Below, in pieces: positions 1-5,796 of a DNA stretch of 5,796 nucleotides. A program made the position numbers and the translations under genes. The DNA is from an uncultured Eubacteriales bacterium (GTDB lineage: Bacteria; Bacillota; Clostridia; Oscillospirales; Oscillospiraceae), in assembly GCA_902477055.1 (NCBI GenBank), contig CABSFY010000111.1:1-5796 (forward strand). Direction: 5' to 3'. Below the pieces are notes generated by a model. It was given only the letters and a program-made list of their open reading frames with translations, was not told where the DNA came from and ran no database searches. The first letter of the stretch is position 1, and every line of letters begins with the position of its first letter.

Positions 1-30
1 TTTTCAAGCTTTTTAACAGATTCTAGTATG

Positions 31-68
31 AAAACCAAAGCAGCGGCGGACCGCTCGGCCCGCCGCTG
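31..68 (-). terminator. Rho-independent terminator downstream of the cysteine desulfurase
   Basis: Read on the minus strand, 68-41 folds into a 28-nt hairpin. It has nine perfect GC-rich pairs, then G·U, C-G and C-G, closed by a GAGC tetraloop, giving a 12-bp stem. The following tract at 40-31 is U-rich (CTTTGGTTTT). On the plus strand the wobble becomes an A·C mismatch and no T-run follows, so the element fits minus-strand termination, ending the transcript of the gene at 1264-140. The T-run is interrupted by GG, so efficiency may be moderate. Confidence 0.75.
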
Positions 69-76
69 TTGCCGTT

Positions 77-126
77 AACGCACCAATGCCACGGCTTGCA
101 AAAGCAACCCGTGGCATTGGTGCGTT
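77..126. repeat. 50-nt near-perfect palindrome in the desulfurase 3' region
   Basis: Arms 77-93 and 110-126 are perfect reverse complements (17 bp). The pairing continues through 94/109, has one mismatch at 95/108, then four more pairs (96-99 with 104-107) closed by a four-base loop (AAAA on plus, TTTT on minus). That is 22 of 23 possible pairs. It begins 13 nt past the desulfurase stop codon. Neither side has a good U-tract: minus continues AACGGC and plus continues TGTGGCC. It may therefore be an mRNA 3'-stabilising hairpin, a weak terminator acting with the hairpin at 41-68, or a copy of a dispersed palindromic repeat. The sequence alone does not decide among these. Confidence 0.85.
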
Positions 127-139
127 TGTGGCCTGTTGT

Positions 140-1264
140 TCATTTTGCTCCGCCGAGGGAGCGGATGGCTTCGGGGAGGGCAGTGAGGAAGGCGTCAATT
201 TCGCTTTCTGTCGTTTCGTTGGACAGAGAAACCCGGATGGAGCCGTCGATCAGCGCGGGCGCGACCGCCATTGCCTCCAAAACGTGGCTGCGGTGGCCCT
301 TGCTGCACGCCGACCCGGCCGAAACGCAGAAGCCGCGCTCTTGAAGCGCGTTGAGCAGCCCCTGTGAGCGTAGACCGGCGACGGCCAGATTGACGATATG
401 CGGCGCGTCCTGCGCACCGAGCAGCGTCACGTTAGGAATTTCGGCCAGACCGGCTTGCAGGCGTTTTTTCAGCGCATCCTGTGCGGCGATATCGGCGCGG
501 AACGTCGATTTTTGCGCCGTACAGGCGGCGGCCAGACCGGCGATCATGGGCAGATTCTCCGTACCGCTGCGCAGGCCGCCCTCCTGTCCGCCACCGAGCA
601 GCAGCGGGGGCAGCTTTTTCGACAGATACAGCGCGCCGACACCCTTTCCGGCGTGAATTTTATGGCCGGAGATCGAGATCATGTCTGCGCCGAGCGTCCG
701 CGCGGCGAACGGGACCTTGAAAAAGCCCTGCACTGCGTCGGTGTGGAACAGCGCCTCCGGACAGACGCGGTGCGTCAGCTTGGCCATGCGTTCGATGGGC
801 ATGACTGCGCCGGATTCGTTGTTGACCATCATGATGCTGACGAGGATCGTGTCCGGCCGGAGCGCGGCCTGCAATTGCTCGACGGAAACGCGGCCCAGCG
901 CGTCCGGCTTGAGATACGTGACCTCGAAGCCGCGCGTTTCGAGCTTTTCCATCGGGTGCAGTACCGCGTGATGCTCCACGGCGGTGGTGACGATATGCTT
1001 ACCGCGTTTGCCGAGACGCTCGGCGGCGGAAAAAATTGCCCAGTTGTCGCCCTCCGTACCGCCGGAGGTGAAGTAGATGCGGTCGGTTTCCGCGCCGAGG
1101 GCCTCGGCGACCTCGACCCGGCAGCGGCGCAGCAGCCGCGCCGCCTCGATCCCAAGCCGGTATTGTGCGCTGGGGTTGCCCCAATCGCGGGTCAGTGCGT
1201 TCGTGACCGCCTCTACCGTCGCGGCACAGGGCCGGGTGGTGGCGGCGTTGTCCAGATAGATCAT
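140..1264 (-). CDS. Cysteine desulfurase, IscS/NifS type (PLP-dependent)
   Basis: A 374-residue class V aminotransferase-fold enzyme that removes sulfur from L-cysteine, giving alanine and an enzyme persulfide; it is expected to be cytosolic and dimeric. The N-terminus MIYLDNAATT is the family signature. Other landmarks are TSGGTEGDN (66-74), the EHHAVLHP histidines (98-99) that stack on PLP, NNESG (148-152), HTDAVQ with D176 and Q179, SGHKIHAGKG with the PLP-binding lysine K202, RSGTENLP (232-239), and SAGSACSKG with the catalytic cysteine C320. The SGSAC-type loop marks the IscS/NifS class rather than SufS. The start at 1264 is preceded by AGAGGA (1277-1272) with 7-nt spacing. The frame stays open to an ATG at 1330, but that extension would run through the terminator hairpin and is rejected. 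No iscU, nifU, thiI or mnmA is beside it, so the sulfur acceptor (Fe-S assembly or tRNA thiolation) cannot be named. Confidence 0.95.
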   Translation of the reverse strand: MIYLDNAATTRPCAATVEAVTNALTRDWGNPSAQYRLGIEAARLLRRCRVEVAEALGAETDRIYFTSGGTEGDNWAIFSAAERLGKRGKHIVTTAVEHHAVLHPMEKLETRGFEVTYLKPDALGRVSVEQLQAALRPDTILVSIMMVNNESGAVMPIERMAKLTHRVCPEALFHTDAVQGFFKVPFAARTLGADMISISGHKIHAGKGVGALYLSKKLPPLLLGGGQEGGLRSGTENLPMIAGLAAACTAQKSTFRADIAAQDALKKRLQAGLAEIPNVTLLGAQDAPHIVNLAVAGLRSQGLLNALQERGFCVSAGSACSKGHRSHVLEAMAVAPALIDGSIRVSLSNETTESEIDAFLTALPEAIRSLGGAK

Positions 1265-1271
1265 AGTGTGT

Positions 1272-1277
1272 TCCTCT
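1272..1277 (-). promoter_or_regulatory. Ribosome-binding site that fixes the desulfurase start
   Basis: AGAGGA on the minus strand lies 7 nt before the ATG at 1264-1262. It decides the start in favour of the MIYLDNAATT N-terminus and against the upstream ATG at 1330. Only one nucleotide (1278) separates it from the T-run of the preceding terminator hairpin. Confidence 0.8.
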
Positions 1278-1278
1278 G

Positions 1279-1310
1279 AAAAACGCCCCGCAAAGCTGCG
1301 GGGCGTTTTT
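1279..1310 (-). terminator. Intrinsic terminator after the split transketolase operon
   Basis: A perfect 14-bp inverted repeat (arms 1279-1292 and 1297-1310) has a 4-nt loop, a CGCCCCGCA/TGCGGGGCG core and A5/T5 flanks. The minus transcript therefore ends the stem in UUUUU, as a Rho-independent terminator should. The A/T symmetry means it could also work on the plus strand. It lies 47 nt past the transketolase stop codon and directly abuts the ribosome-binding site of the next gene. It should end most transcription from the glyS-tkt unit. Any read-through would carry a stable hairpin right next to the desulfurase translation start. Confidence 0.88.
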
Positions 1311-1357
1311 GGTGTTGTTTTTATCCGCACCCCGTTCGATACGTAGGGGCCGACAAA

Positions 1358-2302
1358 TTATTTCTTCTTCAAGACCTCGCGAATCTTTTCGCAGAGGCCT
1401 TCGGCGGTCAGACCGTAGGCTTCGAGGACCTCGGCGGCTTTGCCGCTGCGGCCGAATTCGTCGTTCACGCCGTGGCGGACGAGTGGAGTGGGGCAATTTT
1501 CGCTGAGGAATTCTGCGACCGCGCTGCCGAGGCCGCCGATGACGTTATGCTCCTCAGAGGTGACGATGCAGCCGGTTTCCTCTGCGGCCTTGCGGACCAG
1601 CTCGGTGTCGAGCGGCTTGATGGTGTGCATATCGATGACGCGGACGGAAACACCCTCGGCTGCCATCAGCTCCCGCGCCTTGAGCGCGAGCTGCACCATC
1701 ATGCCGACGGCGATGACGGTCACGTCCTTACCGTCTGCCAGCACGGCACCCTTGTCCAGCTCGAAGCGGTAGCCCTCGATCTCGTCGGTGACGTTCTCGA
1801 CTGCCGCTCTGCCGAGGCGCAGATAGGCCGGGCCGTCGTAGCGCAGCAGCGCCTCGACCGCCAGCTTCATCTCATGGCCGTCGCAGGGACAGACGACCTT
1901 CATGCCGGGGATGGCGCGCATCAGGGCGAAATCCTCGATGCACTGGTGCGTTGCGCCGTCCTCGCCAACGGACAGACCGCCGTGCGAGCCGACGATCTTG
2001 ACATTCAGATGCGGATAGGCGACGGAATTACGCACCTGCTCCCAAGCTCTGCCGGAGGCAAAGATGGCGAAGGTGTCGGTAAAGGGCTTGAAGCCGCAGG
2101 TCGCCATTCCGGCAGCGACGCCGGTCATGTTGCACTCTGCGATGCCCATATCGAAAAAACGGTCGGGATAAGCGGCGGCGAAGCCCTTGGTCATCGTCGC
2201 GCTGGCCAGGTCGGCATCAAAAACGACCAGCTCCGGGTATTTTTCCGCCAGCTCGACGAGCGCTTCGCCGTAGGCGGCACGGGTTGCAATTTTTCCTGCC
2301 AT
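1358..2302 (-). CDS. Transketolase, C-terminal subunit (split enzyme)
   Basis: A 314-residue protein covering the pyrimidine-binding and C-terminal domains of transketolase; with the N-terminal subunit encoded just upstream it should form a complete ThDP enzyme that transfers two-carbon ketol units between sugar phosphates. The pyrimidine domain carries DADLASAT (29-36) and MGIAECNMTG (52-61), in which E56 matches the conserved glutamate that activates the cofactor aminopyrimidine. GSHGGLSVGEDGATHQ (105-120) is the substrate/cofactor loop with H119. The C-terminal transketolase domain starts near residue 190 and includes DMHTIKPLD (224-232) and EEHNVIGGLG (250-259). The ATG lies one nucleotide after the TAA of the N-terminal subunit, and its GGAGGG ribosome-binding site (2316-2311) sits inside the end of that gene with 8-nt spacing, indicating translational coupling. 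Pentose phosphate transketolase is the likeliest role; a specialised sugar transketolase cannot be excluded from sequence. Confidence 0.95.
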   Translation of the reverse strand: MAGKIATRAAYGEALVELAEKYPELVVFDADLASATMTKGFAAAYPDRFFDMGIAECNMTGVAAGMATCGFKPFTDTFAIFASGRAWEQVRNSVAYPHLNVKIVGSHGGLSVGEDGATHQCIEDFALMRAIPGMKVVCPCDGHEMKLAVEALLRYDGPAYLRLGRAAVENVTDEIEGYRFELDKGAVLADGKDVTVIAVGMMVQLALKARELMAAEGVSVRVIDMHTIKPLDTELVRKAAEETGCIVTSEEHNVIGGLGSAVAEFLSENCPTPLVRHGVNDEFGRSGKAAEVLEAYGLTAEGLCEKIREVLKKK

Positions 2303-2303
2303 G

Positions 2304-3149
2304 TTACTTACCCTCCAATTCCGCTAATTTTGCTTCCAGCTCTGCTTTGGCCTGCGCATATTGCTCGTCGTTTGGGGCCTTGCCGTGCCAGCCGGCATTG
2401 TTTTCCATGAAGGAAACGCCCTTGCCCTTGACGGTTTTAAGCAGCAGAACAGTGGGCTTGCCTTTGCAGGCGGCAGCCTCGGCGAACGCCTGTTCCAGCG
2501 CGTCGTAGTCATGACCGTCTACAGGAATGACGTTCCAGTTGAACGCCTCGAATTTCTTGTCCAGCGGCGCGGAGGGCATGACATCCTTCGTGGCACCGTC
2601 GATTTGCAGGCCGTTGACATCGACCATCGCACAGAGGTTGTCAAGATGGTACTTGGCGGCGGACATTGCCGCCTCCCAGACCTGACCCTCCTCGATCTCG
2701 CCGTCGCCGCAGATTACATAGACACGATAATCCTTCTTTGCGACCTTGCCCGCCAGCGCCATACCGACGGCGGCAGAGATGCCCTGGCCGAGCGAACCGG
2801 TGGACATATCGACCCCCTTGACGTGGCGCATTTCGGCATGGCCGGAGTAGTGTCCCTTGATGGAGCGGAAGAGCTTGATGTCCTCGACGGGGAAGTAGCC
2901 GCGCAGCGCCAGCACCGGATACAGCGCCGGGGTGCAGTGGCCCTTTGACAGAACAAAGCGGTCGCGGTCGGGATCCTGCGGATTTTGCGGATCGATGTGC
3001 ATGACGTTAAAGTAGAGCGTGGTGATCGCATCGATGGCCGAGAGGCTGCCGCCGATGTGGCCGGAGGCTGCGGTATGCACCGCATCCAGTCCCAGCAGGC
3101 GCGCACGCGTCGCCATGACGGCAAGCTGATTACCGTGTAGTTTTTCCAT
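2304..3149 (-). CDS. Transketolase, N-terminal (ThDP pyrophosphate-binding) subunit
   Basis: A 281-residue protein corresponding to the N-terminal third to half of one-chain transketolases, the usual size for split enzymes. Motifs in order: ASGHIGGSLSAID (28-40) with H31, FVLSKGHCTPALY (65-77) with H71, STGSLGQGISAAVGMAL (116-132), the ThDP/Mg motif GDGEIEEGQ beginning at G148 and ending at VNGLQIDG (178-185) with N179, and KTVKGKGVSF (238-247). It supplies the diphosphate/metal site and works with the C-terminal subunit. The start at 3149 is chosen because AAAGGA (3163-3158) precedes it by 8 nt. In-frame ATGs at 3167 and 3275 lack such a site and would add a non-homologous N-terminal tail encoded inside the upstream gene. 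The first 20 nt overlap the end of the LTA-synthase-like gene, so ribosomes finishing that gene can re-initiate here. Confidence 0.95.
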   Translation of the reverse strand: MEKLHGNQLAVMATRARLLGLDAVHTAASGHIGGSLSAIDAITTLYFNVMHIDPQNPQDPDRDRFVLSKGHCTPALYPVLALRGYFPVEDIKLFRSIKGHYSGHAEMRHVKGVDMSTGSLGQGISAAVGMALAGKVAKKDYRVYVICGDGEIEEGQVWEAAMSAAKYHLDNLCAMVDVNGLQIDGATKDVMPSAPLDKKFEAFNWNVIPVDGHDYDALEQAFAEAAACKGKPTVLLLKTVKGKGVSFMENNAGWHGKAPNDEQYAQAKAELEAKLAELEGK

Positions 3150-5028
3150 TGTTTTCGTCCTTTCCATAGTCTTTGATGAGCCTGGTACGGGCGTAGTATT
3201 CCGCGATGCGATACGTGTCGTAGGCTTCCTGCCCCGATGCGGAAAGCTCTGCCGTCCATGTGCCGTTTTCAACATAAAGCTGCTGCCTGTGAATGACGGG
3301 AACGCTCTGGCGCATGGCTCGCTGGCACTGCGCCCACGCCGGGCCGGTCCAGCCGCAGCAGTCGAACAGCTCCGTCATCAGGAAGCAGGGGGAGATTGTG
3401 TTGCCCTCACCGGTGAAGTCCGCGCCGAGGACGCGCCTTGCCGCGTCATTGGCCCAGATCAGATAGGGCGTGGAGTAAAGATTTCGGCAGCCCTCGGGGC
3501 TGTTTTCGTCAACGTTTACGCCAAGCTCGGCGTAGTAGCAGTTGCCCGTGCCGAAGGTCGGCTTGTGGTCGCCGAAAAAGATCAGCACTACCGGCTCCTC
3601 ATCGTCCCGGAAGGAATCGACAAAAGCGCTGAGCTGCTTGCCGGTGTCGGCCACGGTGTTGAGATAGTTGTTGATGGAGTAATACGCGCCGTCGGACAGG
3701 CCGTCGTGCGCGAGGTATTCGCCTCCCTCCAGCTCGGTTTCGCTGTAGGGGCTGTGGCCCTGATAGCTGAGATTGAAGGCAAAGTATGGCTGTGCCGCAT
3801 CGCGCTGCAAATAATCTGTGCGCCGGTCGGCAAAGAATGTCGCATCGTCCGGTTGCTCATGGTAGGTTCCCTGCCATTGCAGCGACGCATAGTGATTCTC
3901 GAGGAAATCGTAGTGCGCAAAGCCGAGCTTGCCGTTGACTTTTTCGCGGTCATAGAACCACTCGTAGCCGGGGTGCGCACCTTGGGTCGAATAGCCCTGT
4001 GCGTCAAAATAGCGGACATACGACCACGTGTCATGGTGGTAAAGCCCATGCGGATAGGCAAAGCCCGTCAAAAACGAGCGCTCGGCGTTGACCGTGCCGC
4101 CGCCGTTGGTGTCGGAAATCAGCGTACCGTGATAGCTCTCGGCTTGCAGCGCGTGGAAGTCGGCGTAGGGGTCGGCCGTAAACGTTACGCCGTCGAGCGC
4201 GGAGAGGTCGGAATAGCTCTCCAGCATAGTGGCGATGACGTTGACCTTCTTCTCCTCCGGAATGTCGGCATCGTCGTAGGCACCGAGCAGTGCCTGCGCG
4301 GCCTTGTCGCTGTAGTCATCCGGCTTTTGCGGGATGGATTCGTCCACCGAACGCAGAAACGACCAGAAAAAGCCGTGCGCCGCATAGTTTTCCGCCTCGC
4401 GTGCGACGCGGAACTGCACGTCGTTTTCCTGCGCGTCGTAAAGTGCAGCGTCACTGTACCAAAGCTGCCATGAAAGCAGCGCCAGCCCGACGCACGCTGC
4501 AACGCCAATCACACGCAGCCACCAGTGCCGTGTCGGCACTCGGCCGCGTGCCCAGCACCAGAGCATCAGCGTCATGAACACAAGCCACCCGATGCTGATA
4601 AAAAACAGCGCCGGAAAATGCATTTCGTAGTCTCCGACGGAACCCGCTGCCTCGCCGAGCAGCGTAAAGTCCTCGGCCATGAACGGATCGCCGCGGATGG
4701 AGATCTTGAAATAATTGCCGAATTCCATCACCAACAGCAGCGCCGCCGACAGCAGATACGCCAGCCACGCACGGTTTGTGAGGAAATACAGCAGCGCCAT
4801 CAGCAGCGCCACGGGCAATAAATTCAGAAAAAAGATTGCCGGAAAATGAAAATAAGATACAAACCGCTCGCCGGAAAAATCCAACGTACCGATGAGCTGA
4901 CACAGAAAATGTGTCCCGAGTACGGCACACAGACCCAGCCCGGCGGTCAGCAGCCAGCGTGTCCGCGCGGGAAATTCCGGCGGATGCAGGCGGCTATGCG
5001 TTTTTTTTGTCGTATTCGTACTTTTCAT
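3130..5028 (-). CDS. LTA synthase family membrane phosphoglycerol transferase / sulfatase-fold protein
   Basis: A 632-residue enzyme of the LtaS/MdoB group in the alkaline phosphatase superfamily, close to the roughly 640-residue length of Staphylococcus aureus LtaS. Five hydrophobic helices are visible at about 25-47, 60-82, 86-103, 137-159 and 170-190, followed by an extracellular catalytic domain from about residue 260. Metal and nucleophile positions look intact: E270 in MLESYSD, T312 in GGGTVNAE as the nucleophile, H425 in YQGHSPYS, and D487-H488 in FFGDHKP. Family knowledge predicts transfer of glycerol phosphate from phosphatidylglycerol to a lipid or glycan acceptor outside the membrane. 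The exact product (lipoteichoic acid, modified glycolipid or other) is not determined. The ATG at 5028 is the only standard start in frame after the upstream stop, but the best ribosome-binding site (AGGGAGA, 5051-5045) is 16 nt away; an in-frame CTG at 5037 has ideal 7-nt spacing. The gene overlaps the following transketolase gene by 20 nt. Confidence 0.9.
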   Translation of the reverse strand: MKSTNTTKKTHSRLHPPEFPARTRWLLTAGLGLCAVLGTHFLCQLIGTLDFSGERFVSYFHFPAIFFLNLLPVALLMALLYFLTNRAWLAYLLSAALLLVMEFGNYFKISIRGDPFMAEDFTLLGEAAGSVGDYEMHFPALFFISIGWLVFMTLMLWCWARGRVPTRHWWLRVIGVAACVGLALLSWQLWYSDAALYDAQENDVQFRVAREAENYAAHGFFWSFLRSVDESIPQKPDDYSDKAAQALLGAYDDADIPEEKKVNVIATMLESYSDLSALDGVTFTADPYADFHALQAESYHGTLISDTNGGGTVNAERSFLTGFAYPHGLYHHDTWSYVRYFDAQGYSTQGAHPGYEWFYDREKVNGKLGFAHYDFLENHYASLQWQGTYHEQPDDATFFADRRTDYLQRDAAQPYFAFNLSYQGHSPYSETELEGGEYLAHDGLSDGAYYSINNYLNTVADTGKQLSAFVDSFRDDEEPVVLIFFGDHKPTFGTGNCYYAELGVNVDENSPEGCRNLYSTPYLIWANDAARRVLGADFTGEGNTISPCFLMTELFDCCGWTGPAWAQCQRAMRQSVPVIHRQQLYVENGTWTAELSASGQEAYDTYRIAEYYARTRLIKDYGKDENNGKTTR

Positions 5029-5044
5029 GGCAGTCAGCGCATCT

Positions 5045-5051
5045 TCTCCCT
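5045..5051 (-). promoter_or_regulatory. Ribosome-binding site with unusual spacing, LTA-synthase-like gene
   Basis: AGGGAGA on the minus strand is the only good Shine-Dalgarno-like sequence in the 34-nt gap after glyS. It is 16 nt from the annotated ATG at 5028, 7 nt from an in-frame CTG at 5037-5035, and 2 nt from an out-of-frame ATG at 5042 that opens a two-codon ORF (ATG CGC TGA, 5042-5034). Which of these is used is not decided by sequence. Confidence 0.5.
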
Positions 5052-5062
5052 GTCAGTGCGGC

Positions 5063-5796
5063 TTAAAACGCCATCTTTTCGGTCAGATAAGCCTTCAGCT
5101 CGGAGATGGGAATGCGCACCTGCTCCATCGTGTCGCGGTCACGAACGGTGACGGCATGATCGGCGGGTGTCGTTTCGTCGCCGACGGTGGCAAAGTCCAC
5201 CGTGATGCAGAACGGCGTGCCGATCTCATCCTCGCGGCGGTAGCGCTTGCCGATGGAGCCGGCATCGTCGAAATCGACCATGAAGTCCTTCTGTAGGTCG
5301 CGGAAGATCTCCTCGGCGGCGGGGGTCAGCTTCTTGGAAAGCGGCAGCACGGCGGCCTTGAACGGGGCCAGCGCCGGGTGCAGATGCAGCACGGTGCGCA
5401 CGTCGTCCTTGCCGTTCTTGTCCTGCCCGACGACCTCCTCGTCGTACGCGTCGGCGAGGAAGGCAAGGAAGCTGCGCTCCACGCCCAGCGACGGCTCGAT
5501 GACGTAGGGGATGTAACGGGTATTCTTCTCCTGATCGTAGTAGGTCAGATCCTTGCCGGAGGTGTTCTGATGCTGCGTCAGGTCGTAATCGGTGCGGTCG
5601 GCAACGCCCCAAAGCTCGCCCCAGCCGAACGGGAACAGGAACTCAAAGTCGGTCGTCGCCTTGGAATAGAAGCAAAGCTCCTCCGGGTCGTGGTCACGCA
5701 GGCGGAGGTTCTCCTCCTTCATGCCGAGGCTGAGCAGCCACTGCTTGCAGAAGCCGCGCCAGTAGGCAAACCACTCCAGATCGGTGTTCGGCTCGC
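5063..5796 (-). CDS. glyS: Glycyl-tRNA synthetase, one-chain GlyQS type (C-terminal part, 5' end outside window)
   Basis: Partial gene: 243 codons plus the stop are inside the window, and the frame is open to the edge at 5796. The ATG at 5722 is internal, because homologous sequence continues upstream of it (residues reading TDLEWFAYWRGFCKQWLLSLG). The protein attaches glycine to tRNA-Gly in the cytosol. Visible parts are the catalytic-core segment ENLRLRDHDPEELCFYSKAT, FPFGWGELWGVADRTDYDL, class II motif 3 in EPSLGVERSFLAFL (arginine of GVER contacts ATP), then the anticodon-binding domain with LHPALAPFKAAVLPL, DDAGSIGKRYRREDEIGTPF and VTVRDRDTMEQVRIPI. This is the homodimeric (alpha2) form, not the alpha2-beta2 GlyQ/GlyS form. 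The stop is 34 nt before the LTA-synthase-like gene with no terminator between them, so the two are probably co-transcribed. Any T-box or promoter would lie outside the window. Confidence 0.95.
   Translation of the reverse strand, partial: EPNTDLEWFAYWRGFCKQWLLSLGMKEENLRLRDHDPEELCFYSKATTDFEFLFPFGWGELWGVADRTDYDLTQHQNTSGKDLTYYDQEKNTRYIPYVIEPSLGVERSFLAFLADAYDEEVVGQDKNGKDDVRTVLHLHPALAPFKAAVLPLSKKLTPAAEEIFRDLQKDFMVDFDDAGSIGKRYRREDEIGTPFCITVDFATVGDETTPADHAVTVRDRDTMEQVRIPISELKAYLTEKMAF

Noticed and set aside
1..30. AT-rich left edge as a promoter for a gene beyond the window
   Set aside because: TTGAAAA on the minus strand could be a -35 box, but its -10 partner would be outside the window, so there is nothing to support it.
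398..1279. 293-codon open frame on the plus strand opposite the cysteine desulfurase
   Set aside because: It is antisense to a certain gene, rich in R/G/H/D with no recognisable fold, and runs into the terminator hairpin.
1265..1330. 22-residue N-terminal extension of the cysteine desulfurase from the ATG at 1330
   Set aside because: The extension would be encoded across the terminator hairpin, has no family homology, and the ATG at 1264 has a well-spaced ribosome-binding site and the canonical N-terminus.
1472..2410. 312-codon open frame on the plus strand spanning both transketolase genes
   Set aside because: It is antisense to two certain genes and crosses their junction, no recognisable motif is seen, and it is explained by GC-rich codon bias.
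3150..3275. Longer transketolase N-terminus starting at 3275 or 3167
   Set aside because: The added residues are encoded inside the upstream gene's 3' end, do not resemble transketolase, and neither ATG has a ribosome-binding site, whereas 3149 does.
3289..4473. 394-codon open frame on the plus strand opposite the LTA-synthase-like gene
   Set aside because: It lies wholly antisense to a gene with intact family motifs. The translation shows no recognisable domain and reads as low-complexity V/A/R/G-rich sequence, as expected when GC-rich codon bias keeps the opposite strand open.

Overview
The window carries five protein-coding genes, all on the minus strand, so the biological order runs from right to left: glycyl-tRNA synthetase (5' end outside the window), a membrane-anchored LTA-synthase/phosphoglycerol-transferase-like enzyme, the N-terminal and C-terminal halves of a split transketolase, and an IscS/NifS-type cysteine desulfurase. 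The DNA is GC-rich, gene spacing is tight and ribosome-binding sites are strong and purine-rich. A one-chain GlyQS-type glycyl-tRNA synthetase, a transketolase split into two genes and a five-helix LtaS-like enzyme together point to a GC-rich Gram-positive anaerobe of the Clostridia, perhaps Oscillospiraceae/Ruminococcaceae. That placement is inference from protein style, not from a database match.

Region by region. Positions 5796-5063 hold the C-terminal 243 residues of glycyl-tRNA synthetase (class II motif 3 plus the anticodon-binding domain). After a 34-nt gap, 5028-3130 encodes a 632-residue LTA-synthase-family enzyme with five membrane helices and an intact metal/nucleophile set. Its last 20 nt overlap the start of the transketolase N-terminal subunit (3149-2304), which is followed after one nucleotide by the C-terminal subunit (2302-1358). 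A 14-bp perfect hairpin flanked by A5/T5 (1279-1310) ends this unit. Immediately after it, with one nucleotide before its ribosome-binding site, comes the cysteine desulfurase (1264-140). The 139-nt tail contains a 50-nt near-perfect palindrome (77-126) and then a strand-specific GC-rich terminator (41-68 with a U-rich tract at 40-31).

How the genes work together. The overlap and 1-nt gap make the membrane enzyme and both transketolase halves a convincing translationally coupled operon, probably with glyS upstream. The two transketolase halves should form one thiamine-diphosphate enzyme of the non-oxidative pentose phosphate pathway. Glycyl-tRNA charging, an envelope glycerophosphate transferase and carbon metabolism have no obvious shared pathway, so the grouping looks like housekeeping co-expression rather than a dedicated system. 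The cysteine desulfurase supplies sulfur for Fe-S clusters or tRNA thiolation, but no scaffold or thiolase partner is visible.

I looked for an undescribed system and do not see one. This is a mostly ordinary chromosomal housekeeping region. The points that merit a second look are the terminator abutting the desulfurase ribosome-binding site, the 50-nt palindrome, and the poorly placed start codon of the LTA-synthase-like gene.
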